A stretch of DNA of 64,000 nucleotides from Pseudomonas sp. BGr12 (GTDB lineage Bacteria; Pseudomonadota; Gammaproteobacteria; Pseudomonadales; Pseudomonadaceae): contig NZ_JALRNF010000032.1 in the NCBI RefSeq assembly GCF_030272895.1, positions 13,202 through 77,201 of the forward strand, written 5' to 3'. Below the pieces are notes generated by a model. It was not told where the DNA came from. It saw only the letters and a program-made list of their open reading frames with translations, and ran no database searches. A program made the translations under genes and the position numbers. This document shows, in pieces, positions 50,506-59,358 of the stretch; positions within the stretch are counted from its first letter, which is position 1, and every line of letters starts with the position of its first letter.

Positions 50506-50654
50506 AGATTTCTAATCTGCAGGAGTTTGTAAGGGATCATACGTGGCGCACCGTCGATCACCAACCGTGAAGCTGTGGCAGAATCCTACAAACAGGCTGT
50601 ATCAAATAGATTTTTTATAACAGTTTTTTTCAAAGGATAGACGAGATCCGGCGG

Positions 50655-51602
50655 CTAGCGACCGGTCTCGGGAGCCTGCCCGGGCGCCTGGAGTGTTTCA
50701 GGTTTTTCTTCACGGCGTTTGAGCTTCAGCTCGCTGATAATCACCGCGATCACGATCAGCAAGCCGCCAAGCAGGGCGATGCCCGGCAGGCGCTCACCGG
50801 CGATGCGCCCGACGATGCCGGCCCATACCGGCTCGCCGGCGTAGATCAGGGTCGCCCGGGTAGGGGATACCGACTTCTGTGCCCAGTTCATCGCTACCTG
50901 GATGACCGCGCTCATGGCGCCCAGACCCAGGGCGCTGAGCAGCAGCAACCAGGAAAAGTCCGGCACGCTTTCCCGGGTCGGGGCCATCATCAGGAACGAC
51001 AGGATCGAGGCGGTCGCCAGTTGCACCACAGTGACCCGCCGCACATCGACCTTGCCGGCGTAACGGCTGATCAGGATGATCTCGGCGGCGATAGCCACGG
51101 CGCTGACCAGAGTGACGAGCTCGCCCTCGCTCATTTGCAGCGAGCCGCCCTCGGGTCCGGCCAGCAGCATCAGGCCGACGAAGGCCAAACCGATGCCCAG
51201 GCTCGGCATCAGGCCGGGACGGCGACCCAGCACCAGCCATTGCAGCAAGGGCACGAACGGCACGTACAAGGCGGTGATGAATGCCGACTGGCTGCTGCTG
51301 ATGGTTTGCAGTCCGTAGGTCTGCAAGCCGTAGCCGAGCATGATCGAGGCGCCGATCAGCACGCCGGCCTTGAGCTCGGTGGCGGTCAGCCCCGACAGCG
51401 CACGGGCCGAGACCAGGCCGACGAACAGGGCGGCGGCGGCAAAGCGCAGGCCGACGAAGAACATCGGCCCGCTGACGGTCATGACGTTGTGCACCAGCAG
51501 GAAGGTGCCACCCCAGAGCATGGTGATGAACACCAGCACAAGTTCCGCCTTGCTGAGCCGGAAAGAAACGGAAGGGCGTTCTGCGGTGTTGATCGGGTTC
51601 AT
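50655..51602 (-). CDS. EamA/DMT-family exporter
   Basis: 315 residues with ten predicted membrane helices in two EamA halves (FITMLWGGTFLLVHNVM at the start of the first, and a second from about 155). The C-terminal tail is charged (SELKLKRREEKPE). The substrate is unknown; the family exports amino acids and other metabolites. The ATG at 51602 is preferred over a GTG at 51611, although neither has a good ribosome site. It is divergent from the XRE-cupin regulator, with operator-like sequences between them, so it is probably under its control. Confidence 0.88.
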   Translation of the reverse strand: MNPINTAERPSVSFRLSKAELVLVFITMLWGGTFLLVHNVMTVSGPMFFVGLRFAAAALFVGLVSARALSGLTATELKAGVLIGASIMLGYGLQTYGLQTISSSQSAFITALYVPFVPLLQWLVLGRRPGLMPSLGIGLAFVGLMLLAGPEGGSLQMSEGELVTLVSAVAIAAEIILISRYAGKVDVRRVTVVQLATASILSFLMMAPTRESVPDFSWLLLLSALGLGAMSAVIQVAMNWAQKSVSPTRATLIYAGEPVWAGIVGRIAGERLPGIALLGGLLIVIAVIISELKLKRREEKPETLQAPGQAPETGR

Positions 51603-51648
51603 GGCTTGCACACGGAAGTAGGGCGACGCACAATTGCGGCGAAAGTGG

Positions 51649-51689
51649 GCAGTATACTGCGCAACCCCTACCTGTGAGCAATATAGTGC
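51649..51689. promoter_or_regulatory. Shared promoter/operator between EamA exporter and XRE-cupin gene
   Basis: Contains the perfect palindrome GCAGTATACTGC (51649-51660) and the 14-mer GAGCAATATAGTGC (51676-51689). On the minus strand the 14-mer supplies a -35-like TTGCTC and the palindrome supplies -10 TATACT, 19 bp apart, driving the exporter. The 14-mer covers the putative start of the regulator gene. An identical 14-mer is found at 63875-63888. Confidence 0.65.
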
Positions 51690-52249
51690 ACAAAGAATCC
51701 AGCCAGCGCGCCTCGGTGCTGCAACACGTCAGTCAGAACGTCCGTCGCCTGCGCCACGCCGCCGACCTCAGCCAGAGCGCCCTGGCGGAAAAGTCCGGGG
51801 TCAGCCGGCGCATGCTGGTGGCCATCGAGGCGGGCGAGAAGAACGTCAGCCTGACCACCCTGGACCGTCTTGCCGAGGCACTCGATGTCGCCTTCACCGA
51901 CTTGATCCAGGCACCGGACAACCGCGATCCCAGCCGGATCAACGAACTGGCCTGGACCGGAGAACGTCCTGGGAGCAAGGCTGTGCTGCTGGCAAGCTCG
52001 GTAGCCAGCCGCGAAGTGGAACTGTGGGAATGGCGCCTGGAACCGGGCGAGACCTACCTGTCCGAAGCCGATGCCGATGGCTGGAGCGAGCAACTGTATG
52101 TGTTCGAAGGTTGCCTGACCCTGATCATCGAGGATCAGCAGCACCGTCTGCAGACCGGCGACTTCTTCAGCTTCGCCAGCAACCGCATGCACGCCTACCG
52201 CAACGAAGGCGAGGTCGCGGCGCGCTTCGTGCGCAACGTCGTCATCTGA
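51674..52249 (+). CDS. XRE-cupin transcriptional regulator
   Basis: 191 residues. An N-terminal XRE helix-turn-helix (about 18-75: NVRRLRHAADLSQSALAEKSGVSRRMLVAIEAG in outline) is followed by a C-terminal cupin (about 110-191), with LEPGETY and the LYVFEGCLTLII strand pair. Such proteins sense a small metabolite through the cupin and repress efflux or catabolic genes. The start is GTG at 51674 or GTG at 51686; both lack a ribosome site, so the mRNA may be leaderless. It is divergent from an EamA exporter and shares its operator. Confidence 0.88.
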   Translation: MSNIVHKESSQRASVLQHVSQNVRRLRHAADLSQSALAEKSGVSRRMLVAIEAGEKNVSLTTLDRLAEALDVAFTDLIQAPDNRDPSRINELAWTGERPGSKAVLLASSVASREVELWEWRLEPGETYLSEADADGWSEQLYVFEGCLTLIIEDQQHRLQTGDFFSFASNRMHAYRNEGEVAARFVRNVVI

Positions 52250-52260
52250 CGCAATGGCTT

Positions 52261-52332
52261 CGTAGGAGCGGGCTTGCCCCGCGATTGCGTGTTGTCAGTC
52301 ACATCGCATCGCGGGGCAAGCCCGCTCCTACG
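52261..52332. repeat. REP pair between the XRE-cupin gene and a hydrolase gene
   Basis: Two inverted, nearly perfect REP copies (52261-52287 and 52306-52332), with GTAGGAGCGGGCTTGCCCCG at the left and its complement at the right, separated by 18 bases. It lies between convergent genes and could act as a terminator for both. Confidence 0.94.
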
Positions 52333-52339
52333 TACGCGA

Positions 52340-53164
52340 TCAGCCCTTGATAAACGCCAGAAGATCCGCGTTGACCTTGTCCTTGTGAGTGTCGGTCAGG
52401 CCATGGGGCGCACCCGGATAGACGATCAGGGTCGCGTCCTTGATCAGCTTGGCCGACTCCGGCCCCGCGGCCTGGATCGGCACGATCTGGTCGTCATCGC
52501 CATGAATCACCAGGGTTGGAATGTCGAACTTGGGCAGGTCCTGGCGGAAGTCTGTTTCCGAGAAGGCCTTGATACAGTCATAGGCATTCTTGTGGCCAGC
52601 CATCATGCCCTGCATCCAGAATGAATCGATCAAACCCTGGGACACTTTGGCACCCGGGCGGTTGAAGCCGAAGAACGGCCCACCGGCGATGTCCTTGTAC
52701 AGTTGCGAGCGATCGGCCAGGGCACCGGCACGAATGCCGTCGAAGGCCTCGATCGGCGTGCCCAGGGGGTTGTCCGCCGTCTTGAGCATCAGCGGCGGCA
52801 CCGCCGAGATCAGCCCGGCCTTGGCCAGGCGCCCGGTGCCGTGACGACCGATATAACGGCTGACTTCACCGCCCCCGGTGGAGAAGCCGAACAGGATTGC
52901 GTCCTTGAGCTTCAGGTGCTCGAACAACTGCGCCAGGTCGTCGGCGTAGGTGTCCATTTCGTTGCCGTGCCAGGGTTGGCTGGAGCGTCCGTGACCACGC
53001 CGGTCATGGGCGATACAGCGATAGCCGTGGTCGGCGAGAAACAGCATCTGGGATTCCCAGCTGTCGGACGACAGCGGCCAGCCGTGGCTGAACACGACCG
53101 GCTGGCCGCTGCCCCAGTCCTTGTAGTAGATCGTGGTGCCGTCGCGGGTGGTGAAGGTGCTCAT
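52340..53164 (-). CDS. Alpha/beta hydrolase, non-heme chloroperoxidase/esterase type
   Basis: 274 residues, no signal peptide. The oxyanion turn is FSHGWPL (about 25-31). The nucleophile Ser is in GFSTGGGE, the acid is in HGDDDQIVP and the His is in PGAPHGL. This layout matches the bacterial perhydrolase/arylesterase group often named chloroperoxidase. The natural ester is unknown. It lies 54 bases from the isochorismatase-like gene on the same strand, so the two may form an operon. Confidence 0.9.
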   Translation of the reverse strand: MSTFTTRDGTTIYYKDWGSGQPVVFSHGWPLSSDSWESQMLFLADHGYRCIAHDRRGHGRSSQPWHGNEMDTYADDLAQLFEHLKLKDAILFGFSTGGGEVSRYIGRHGTGRLAKAGLISAVPPLMLKTADNPLGTPIEAFDGIRAGALADRSQLYKDIAGGPFFGFNRPGAKVSQGLIDSFWMQGMMAGHKNAYDCIKAFSETDFRQDLPKFDIPTLVIHGDDDQIVPIQAAGPESAKLIKDATLIVYPGAPHGLTDTHKDKVNADLLAFIKG

Positions 53165-53218
53165 GACTGCTATCTCCTGTTCGGTGAAACGCCAGAGGGT
53201 CAGGCAAGCCCATTGAGG

Positions 53219-53776
53219 TTAGCGGGTATTGGCGCTCAGGTAGTCCTCGGTGGAAATGACCTGGGCGTAGGCAAAGGCCAGCGCCGCCATGTAGGTGGCG
53301 TGCACCTGGGCTGCCGGAATGGTCACCCCGTTGAATTCCTGGGCGCGGGTGGCGCAGGCGTCATGGATGACGGTGGTGTCGTAGCCGAAATCGGCAGCAG
53401 CACGGGTGGCGGCGTCGATGCACATGTGGCTCATGCTGCCGATCACCGTGACCGACTCGGTGTGATGCTCGTCCAGCAACTTCTTCAGACCGGTATCGAG
53501 GAAGGCGTTGACCTTGTGCTTGAGCACCACCGGCTCATGGGGCAGTGCCGCAGCCTTGGGGTGGATCTGCGCGCCGTCGGAACCGGGGGCGAAGAACGGC
53601 GCGTCGGCGGATTCGAACTCGTGGCGCACATGCACCACCAGGTCGCCCCGGGCGCGGGCCGCGGCCAATACTTTGCCGGCGTTGTCGGCGGCAGGGTCGG
53701 CGCCATCCAGGGTCCATTTACCGCCGGGAAAGTAGTCGTTCTGGATGTCGATGACGATCAGTGCCTGCTTGCTCAT
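53219..53776 (-). CDS. Isochorismatase-family cysteine hydrolase
   Basis: 185 residues. The catalytic Asp is in ALIVIDIQNDYFPGG (about 5-19), the Lys in VVLKHKVNAF and the nucleophile Cys in GSMSHMCIDAATRAA. Members hydrolyse isochorismate, nicotinamide or related amides; the exact substrate cannot be read from sequence. The ATG at 53776 is used, as the open frame upstream to 53884 does not resemble the family. It is divergent from a GlxA-type regulator, which probably controls it together with the hydrolase behind it. Confidence 0.9.
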   Translation of the reverse strand: MSKQALIVIDIQNDYFPGGKWTLDGADPAADNAGKVLAAARARGDLVVHVRHEFESADAPFFAPGSDGAQIHPKAAALPHEPVVLKHKVNAFLDTGLKKLLDEHHTESVTVIGSMSHMCIDAATRAAADFGYDTTVIHDACATRAQEFNGVTIPAAQVHATYMAALAFAYAQVISTEDYLSANTR

Positions 53777-53883
53777 TGCAAAAGCCTCGTGTGGGGGAGT
53801 GGTTGTGGCGTGGTGATAGTTATAGGCTTGAACGGTGCGCTTGCGGATTGGCGCGAACGACAAAAGGGCGGGAAAAACTGACA

Positions 53884-54864
53884 ATGGCCAAAGGCTGCGA
53901 CATGCTGGAAATCGGTCTGCTGGTCTATCCCGGTGCGCAGACGGCGGCCGTGCATGGCCTGACCGACCTGTTCGCCGTGGCCAACCGCTTGCGCCATGAA
54001 CTGGGGGCGCTCGACCGGCCGCTGCTGCGCATCAGTCACTGGGGGCACGATGAGCGCGGACAGCTGGCCGTGACCTTCGACAGCCACCCGGATAGCCCGC
54101 ATCAGCCCCGGGCCATGATCATTCCGCCAAGCCTGACCCAGGCGCCCACCCCCGAACTGCTCGAACGCTTCTGCCACGACCTGCGCCAATGGCACCGCGA
54201 AGGCATCCTGCTGGTGTCGGTGTGCGTCGGGGTGTTCTTCATCGCCGCCACTGGCCTGCTCGACGGGCGGGCGGCCACCACCCACTGGAATTTCGCCCAG
54301 TCCCTGGCCGAGCGCTTTCCCCAGGTCAAGGTCGAGGCCAACCTGCCGGTGCTCGACGATGGCGACATCATCACCTCGGCCGGGCTGATGGCCTGGACCG
54401 ACCTGGGCCTGAAACTGGTGGAACGCTACCTGGGCCAGACCCTGGCGGCCGAGACCGCGCGCTTTTTGGCCGTGGAGCATGTCGGTGCCGGGCAGCGGCC
54501 CTGCACCGGCTTCAGCCCGCGCCTGGACCATGGCGACGAAGCGGTGCTCAAGGTCCAGCACTGGCTGCAAAGCAGCGGCGCCCGGGATGTGAACCTGTCG
54601 GCCATGGCCGAGTGCGCAGGGCTCGAATCGCGTACCTTCCTGCGCCGCTTTCGCAGTGCCACGGGCCTCAAACCCACCGAGTACTGCCAGCAGGTGCGTG
54701 TCGGTCGGGCCTGCCGGATGCTCGAGTTCACCAACCGCAGCATCGACCAGATCGCCTGGGGCGTCGGCTATCAGGATCCGGGGGCGTTTCGCAAGGTCTT
54801 CCACAAGGTTACCGGCCTTGCCCCCAGTGACTATCGCCGCCGCGTGGCGCCGGGTATCGGTTGA
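53884..54864 (+). CDS. GlxA-type AraC regulator (DJ-1/PfpI domain plus HTH)
   Basis: 326 residues. The N-terminal DJ-1/PfpI-like domain (about 8-190) contains VSVCVGVFFIAATGLLDGRAATTHW with the Cys at the elbow. Two AraC helix-turn-helix motifs follow (LSAMAECAGLESRTFLRRFR and IDQIAWGVGYQDPGAFRKVF). The start at 53884 follows GGGAAAAAC; an ATG at 53902 is the alternative. It is divergent from the isochorismatase-like gene with about 107 bases between, so it is the likely local regulator. Confidence 0.88.
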   Translation: MAKGCDMLEIGLLVYPGAQTAAVHGLTDLFAVANRLRHELGALDRPLLRISHWGHDERGQLAVTFDSHPDSPHQPRAMIIPPSLTQAPTPELLERFCHDLRQWHREGILLVSVCVGVFFIAATGLLDGRAATTHWNFAQSLAERFPQVKVEANLPVLDDGDIITSAGLMAWTDLGLKLVERYLGQTLAAETARFLAVEHVGAGQRPCTGFSPRLDHGDEAVLKVQHWLQSSGARDVNLSAMAECAGLESRTFLRRFRSATGLKPTEYCQQVRVGRACRMLEFTNRSIDQIAWGVGYQDPGAFRKVFHKVTGLAPSDYRRRVAPGIG

Positions 54865-54942
54865 TCCTACTTTGGTACCGGTACGGCTGCTTTTCCCGCT
54901 AGCTGCTGCCTATCATGGCCGTCAAACAAGACGGAGCCACCC

Positions 54943-56367
54943 ATGAGCGTTCATCCGCAACCGCAGTTTCCCGTCGCCGATGTGTTGATCATTGGCGGTG
55001 GCCTGAGTGGTGCCTTGCTGGCCGGGCAGCTGTTGCGCCAACCCGGTCGTCGTCGCCTGCTGGTGATCGAGCCGCGCCACGAGCTGGGCCGTGGCGAGGC
55101 CTACAGTGCCATGCAACCGGGCCATACCTTGAACGGCAACGCGGCGCGCATGAGCGTCGATCCGGACAATGCCGACGACCTCACGCACTGGCTGGAGCAA
55201 CACATCGCCGCGGGTGGCTGGCCCGAATCTGCCGAGCAGGCTGTACCGGTCGCCGAGTTGTTCCCGCCGCGTGGCCTGTTCGGCGTCTATGCCCGCCAGC
55301 GATTGGCCGAGGCGCAGGCGCAGGGCGAGTGCCAGGGTTCGAGCCTTGCGCATGTGCGAGCCGAGGCGGTGGACCTGCAGGTCGATGAGCGCGGCGTGCA
55401 TCTTGTCCTGGACGATGGCCGCGTCGTGCACGGGGCGCGCGCCGTGCTCGCCACCGGCATGTTCGCTGCGGCGCGTACGGCCCGGATCGATGACGATGGC
55501 TTCAATGCCGCGGCGGTCGATCCCTGGGATGTGTCGGCAATGGGCAGGATCGACCCGATGGGCAGAGTGCTGATCATTGGCTCCGGGTTGACCATGGTCG
55601 ATGCCGTGGTCTCGCTCGAACAGGCCGGGCACCGAGGTCCGATCGAGGTGTTCTCGCGCCATGGGCTGTTGCCGCAGGTGCGCCGCCAGCCGCCGGCCTG
55701 GAGTGATTTTCTTGCCGCCGATCCCGCGCTTCGCAGCCCCTTGCAATTGCTTCGGGCCTTGCGTGGGCAATGCCGCCAGGCTCAGGCTCAGGGCATCGAC
55801 TGGCAGGCGCCACTGGATACCGTACGCGTGCATATCGCCCGGCTCTGGAGCCAGGCCAGCGATCGCCAGCGCCGGCAGTTCGTGCGTCATGTGCGGCCGT
55901 GGTGGGAGAGCCACCATCATCGCTCGCCACCCCAGGGCGCGGCCTTGCTGGCGCGCCTGGAGGAGGAGGGGCGCTTGCGGATTCACGCCGCATCGCTGCA
56001 AGGCCTGGTGTCGGCGCCGGGTGAGTCGCCGCTGATCAGCGTGCGTTTTCGTGGCCATTCGCAGGCAACCGAAGTGGCCGGCGCGGCGTTGATCAACTCC
56101 AGCGGTATTGAATACGACTGGCGCCGCGTCGATCGCCCCTTACCCCGGCAACTGCTGCAGCGCCGCCTGATCCGCCCAGGGCCGCTGGCCCTGGGGATTG
56201 CCGCCGATGCCGGTGGCGGCGTGCAGCACGCCGACGGTCAGTTCAGCGAGCGTCTGTTTGCCATGGGCCCGCCCTTGCGCGGCCTGTGGTGGGAAAGCAC
56301 GGCCGTCACCGATGTTGCCTTGCAGGCCAAGGCCCTGGCACTGCGCCTGGCGGCCTTGCCGGACTAG
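54943..56367 (+). CDS. FAD/NAD(P)-binding protein, hydroxylase-like
   Basis: 474 residues. The N-terminal Rossmann loop is [17 protein letters not shown] (about 15-31), followed by [18 protein letters not shown], typical of the NAD_binding_9 group. A second dinucleotide loop is [21 protein letters not shown] (in outline, about 207-227). Members of this group act with siderophore or sulfur metabolism or remain unassigned, so no substrate is named. It shares its stop with the opposite soxR gene: CTAG at 56364-56367 ends both. Confidence 0.8.
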   Translation: MSVHPQPQFPVADVLIIGGGLSGALLAGQLLRQPGRRRLLVIEPRHELGRGEAYSAMQPGHTLNGNAARMSVDPDNADDLTHWLEQHIAAGGWPESAEQAVPVAELFPPRGLFGVYARQRLAEAQAQGECQGSSLAHVRAEAVDLQVDERGVHLVLDDGRVVHGARAVLATGMFAAARTARIDDDGFNAAAVDPWDVSAMGRIDPMGRVLIIGSGLTMVDAVVSLEQAGHRGPIEVFSRHGLLPQVRRQPPAWSDFLAADPALRSPLQLLRALRGQCRQAQAQGIDWQAPLDTVRVHIARLWSQASDRQRRQFVRHVRPWWESHHHRSPPQGAALLARLEEEGRLRIHAASLQGLVSAPGESPLISVRFRGHSQATEVAGAALINSSGIEYDWRRVDRPLPRQLLQRRLIRPGPLALGIAADAGGGVQHADGQFSERLFAMGPPLRGLWWESTAVTDVALQAKALALRLAALPD

Positions 56368-56831
56368 TGGCCAGGGTCGGCGCCGGGCTCCAGCAGTTGC
56401 GGGCCCGGTCCCTGTACGCCCAATTGGTCGTCGCAATTGCGCAGCGGGCAGCTCTGCAATGACAGGCAGCCGCAGCCGATGCAGCCGTCCAGTTGGTCGC
56501 GCAGCATCAGCAGCTTGTCGATGCGCTGGGTCAGGTCCTGGCGCCACTGTTCAGACAATCGTTGCCAGTCCGCGGCCGTGGGCGCGCGCCCTGTCGGCAG
56601 GGTTTTCAAGGCTTCATGAATGGTCGCCAGGGGAATGCCCAGGCGCTGGGCCATCTTGATCACCGCCACGCGCCGCAAGGCTTCGCGCGGATAGCGTCGC
56701 TGGTTGCCGCTACTGCGGGTGCTGTGGATCAGGCCCTTGCTTTCGTAGAAGTGCAGGGCGGTGACCGCGACGCCGCTGCGGGCCGCCAGTTGGCCGACGG
56801 TCATGACCTTGTCGGTCGGGCTGGGCGTCAT
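56364..56831 (-). CDS. soxR: SoxR, redox-sensing MerR-family regulator
   Basis: 155 residues. The MerR helix-turn-helix begins [21 protein letters not shown] (in outline, about 10-30). A dimer helix and the [2Fe-2S] cluster motif follow: Cys117, Cys120, Cys122 and Cys128 with C-x2-C-x-C-x5-C spacing. In Pseudomonas SoxR responds to redox-active compounds such as phenazines and controls efflux pumps and monooxygenases rather than SoxS. Its ribosome site AGAGG lies inside the SoxR box, so it is probably self-regulated. It is divergent from a monooxygenase gene. Confidence 0.95.
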   Translation of the reverse strand: MTPSPTDKVMTVGQLAARSGVAVTALHFYESKGLIHSTRSSGNQRRYPREALRRVAVIKMAQRLGIPLATIHEALKTLPTGRAPTAADWQRLSEQWRQDLTQRIDKLLMLRDQLDGCIGCGCLSLQSCPLRNCDDQLGVQGPGPQLLEPGADPGH

Positions 56832-56844
56832 GCTGAAAAACCTC

Positions 56845-56875
56845 TTGACCTTGAGTTAACTAGAGGTTTTACCCT
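56845..56875 (+). promoter_or_regulatory. SoxR-controlled promoter with 19-bp spacer
   Basis: -35 TTGACC (56845-56850) and -10 TACCCT (56870-56875) are separated by 19 bp, the over-long spacing typical of MerR-family activation. The spacer region holds an inverted repeat centred on AGTTAACT (ACCT..AGTTAACT..AGGT, 56848-56867), which fits the SoxR box. It drives the monooxygenase gene at 56920. Confidence 0.82.
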
Positions 56876-56919
56876 GCCTGCCGTCATACAGCAAGTTCAA
56901 TGGCAGGGAGAGAGTGCCC

Positions 56920-57294
56920 ATGATGGTTTCACCGCGCAGCCAGTGCTTTACCCAGATGATCGAGTTCGAAGTGACGCCCACCTACCAGCACGCCCTGGCC
57001 CGGGCGCTTGCCGAGCGCAGCGAGGAACTGGCGTTGCAGCACGCGGGGCTGGTGGGCGCCAGTGTCCAGGCCAGCGAGGACGGCAGCCGGGTACTGCAGT
57101 GTCTGCAATGGCAGTCGCGCCGCGCCTGGGAGGCAGCGGTCAGCAGCTTCGAGCAGGAACCCTTCCTGCAACTGATTCAGCAACACCAGGCCAAAGGGGT
57201 GAATTTCGCCGCCTTCCAGACCTTGAGCAGTCTTGCCCGCAACGCCACCGACGGCCTGCACTGCCAGCTGCAAGGGTCAGGAATACCAGGGTGA
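56920..57294 (+). CDS. Antibiotic biosynthesis monooxygenase (ABM) family protein, SoxR-regulated
   Basis: 124 residues. The core (IEFEVTPTYQHALARALAER to SSFEQEPFLQLIQQH) fits the dimeric alpha-beta barrel of the ABM family, small cofactor-free oxygenases that act on quinone-like compounds. A monooxygenase of this type is a known SoxR target in P. aeruginosa. The ATG at 56920 is chosen over GTG at 56914 for the distance to GGGAG. Its 3' end overlaps the opposite hydrolase gene by 18 bases. Confidence 0.87.
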   Translation: MMVSPRSQCFTQMIEFEVTPTYQHALARALAERSEELALQHAGLVGASVQASEDGSRVLQCLQWQSRRAWEAAVSSFEQEPFLQLIQQHQAKGVNFAAFQTLSSLARNATDGLHCQLQGSGIPG

Positions 57295-58047
57295 GTGGTG
57301 CGGGTAGCGGTCAAGACGCGCACCGATGACCATTTCGCTGACCCAGGCACTGAGGATCGAACTGTAGGCCTTCTGGCTGCGGTCGCTGGACAAGGCATGG
57401 TCGGCGCCATCGACGATCCGGTGGGTCAGGGAGTGGGCACTGACAAAGGCCGAGCGGTAACTCATCAGAGTGCTGTGGGGGACGTAGTCGTCCTGTTCGG
57501 ACTCCACCAGCAACACATCCCCGGCGAACTCGGCGCACGCACCCAGGGCACGATTGTCGGCCGGGCCCAGTGAGCGCTGGCGGTAGTCGGTCAGGCGCTG
57601 GCGGTCGAGTCCATGCTTGGGGCAGGTCCAGTCGCCGTCCCAGTACAGCGCCGGCACCCGCAGGGCCAGCCACTTGACCGGGCGCAGGGTGGTGAGCAGG
57701 GTCGCCAGGTAGCCGCCGTAGCTGCTGCCGATCAGGGCGATGGCGCTGGTGTCGACCGCCGGATGGCTGACCAGCCGGTCGTAGGCGGCCACCAGGTCCG
57801 CTAGGTTCTGCGCCCGGGTGACGCTCAGGCGCTGGCTTTCGGTCTTCTCATGGCCGCGCAGGTCGAAGGTCATGCACACGCAGCCAAGCCCGGTGATCTG
57901 CTTGGCCCGTGCCAGGTCGCGCTGCTGACTGCCGCCCCAGCCGTGGACGAACAGAATGCCCGGCACCTTGTCGCCGGGGCTGACGATGGTGCCGGCGATG
58001 CATTCGTCATCGACGGGGATCTCGATGGGTTCGCTATGGATGGTCAT
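57277..58047 (-). CDS. Alpha/beta hydrolase, dienelactone-hydrolase/peptidase-like
   Basis: 256 residues, no signal peptide. LFVHGWGGSQQRDL gives the oxyanion turn, the nucleophile Ser is in LIGSSYGGYLATL, the acid is expected in ESEQDDYVPH and the His in DGADHAL. The upstream frame to 58170 is rejected; the ATG at 58047 overlaps the end of the DUF3182 gene by 14 bases, so the two are coupled. The substrate is unknown. Confidence 0.88.
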   Translation of the reverse strand: MTIHSEPIEIPVDDECIAGTIVSPGDKVPGILFVHGWGGSQQRDLARAKQITGLGCVCMTFDLRGHEKTESQRLSVTRAQNLADLVAAYDRLVSHPAVDTSAIALIGSSYGGYLATLLTTLRPVKWLALRVPALYWDGDWTCPKHGLDRQRLTDYRQRSLGPADNRALGACAEFAGDVLLVESEQDDYVPHSTLMSYRSAFVSAHSLTHRIVDGADHALSSDRSQKAYSSILSAWVSEMVIGARLDRYPHHSPWYS

Positions 58048-59143
58048 AGTCGCGGATCCGTGCATATTTGCAGAGTCTTCCCAGCTCACGGTCGTTCCCC
58101 TGGTAGAAGATGGTCGCATCGGCAGGTGGTTCGGCGGCATCGAAGGCCTCATGGGTGGAGGCGCGCACACGGCTTAGCCCAGGGTCTGCGGCAAATGCCT
58201 GCAAGGCGAGGATCTCGGCACTGCTGGCGCCGCCGATGCGCCAGGATTGTTCGAGCACGCCGCTGCAGGGCTTGTCGTGGCTGTTCAGGCCGCGGGCGAC
58301 GTCATAGTTGCGGCGCGAGGCGATGAACCCGGGAAAGCTTTGCAATGCCGCCTGCTCGTAGGTCATGGCCTGGGTGATGGCCAGGCGCAGGTGCTCCTCC
58401 AATGCCAGTTGCAGCAAGGTGTCGTAACCGCCACGGACCAGGGTCAGGTCCGAGCCGCCGTAGATCTCTTCGCCGGCATGATCACGGGTCAATTGCTGGG
58501 TGCCGTAGTAGCTGCAGAGAATGCCCGCTACCTGTACCTGGCCGACACTGAAGGTCTGCACCTGGGTCAGGTTCTCTTCCAGGGTCAGTCCCCAGAGCGC
58601 CAGTTCCTGCTCGTCCATGCCGGTCAGTGCCTGCTCCACGCCTCTCATCGAGGTGACCACGGTCTGCCCGCGTCCGGCCGTGGCCCGTACCGGCTTGATC
58701 CGCACAGGACCGTCGCGCAGCAGCAATGCCGCAGCCCGGGCCGCATCGTCCAGGCTGAACACCGTATAGCCACGCAGCAGGGCATCGCTGGCCTTGCGGG
58801 CAAAGGCATCGGTCCAGCCAAGCGGGTAACGGGCGTCAGCGGGCAACGGATGGGAGATGGCCTTGGTCGCCATGTAAGGCCGGCTCACCACACCACCGAA
58901 CAGGTCGTCGCACGAGCCGATGCCCATCCTCAGGCAGCGGTCGGCATCGATCAGGGTTTCGGTCGGCAGGTAGTAGAAGTTTTCGCGTGCCGTGGGTTCG
59001 TGCAGCGGCTCGACGACCTGGGTATGGAGCAACTGCGCCAGACGCTCGGCAAGCTTGAGGTGCACGCTGTGCTCGTGCTCCGGGGTGTGGGGGCGGGTGT
59101 CGAGCAGCACAACGCCTTGCTTGCGGTCGGTCGATCGGGGCAT
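58034..59143 (-). CDS. DUF3182 family protein (ATP-grasp-like)
   Basis: 369 residues. It matches the DUF3182 family, which has the look of an ATP-grasp ligase: PVRIKPVRATAGRGQTVV near 170-187 is a likely nucleotide-binding loop, and LEENLTQVQTFSVGQVQVAG follows. C-terminal segments include SFPGFIASRRNYDVARGLN. The substrate is not known. The ATG at 59143 follows GGGAGAAC. It forms an operon with the hydrolase at 57277 and is divergent from a cysteine desulfurase-like gene. Confidence 0.82.
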   Translation of the reverse strand: MPRSTDRKQGVVLLDTRPHTPEHEHSVHLKLAERLAQLLHTQVVEPLHEPTARENFYYLPTETLIDADRCLRMGIGSCDDLFGGVVSRPYMATKAISHPLPADARYPLGWTDAFARKASDALLRGYTVFSLDDAARAAALLLRDGPVRIKPVRATAGRGQTVVTSMRGVEQALTGMDEQELALWGLTLEENLTQVQTFSVGQVQVAGILCSYYGTQQLTRDHAGEEIYGGSDLTLVRGGYDTLLQLALEEHLRLAITQAMTYEQAALQSFPGFIASRRNYDVARGLNSHDKPCSGVLEQSWRIGGASSAEILALQAFAADPGLSRVRASTHEAFDAAEPPADATIFYQGNDRELGRLCKYARIRDYDHP

Positions 59144-59204
59144 GAACAGTTCTCCCGTACCAGGGCTGTACTCATGAGAAGGTCTGGAGGCCGGGAAGTT
59201 CAGT

Positions 59205-59275
59205 ACCAGTAAATACAATTTTTATATGGTTATATAAATATAAGAATTCATAATTTATGGTTCTATGATGGATGG
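59205..59275. promoter_or_regulatory. AT-rich divergent promoter region with direct repeats
   Basis: A strikingly AT-rich island in a GC-rich genome, between the DUF3182 gene and the cysteine desulfurase-like gene. ATGGTT(A/C)TAT occurs at 59226 and again at 59257, 31 bp (three helical turns) apart. Such spacing fits a regulator binding one face of DNA. Several TATA-like -10 candidates are present on both strands, so single promoters cannot be picked. Confidence 0.45.
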
Positions 59276-59358
59276 GGCAGGATAGCCTCGGGTTTTGCCT
59301 ACTCTTCTTAGCGAAGCGTCTGCTTTTCCAGGCATGGACAACCAGAGAGCCTGCAGCA

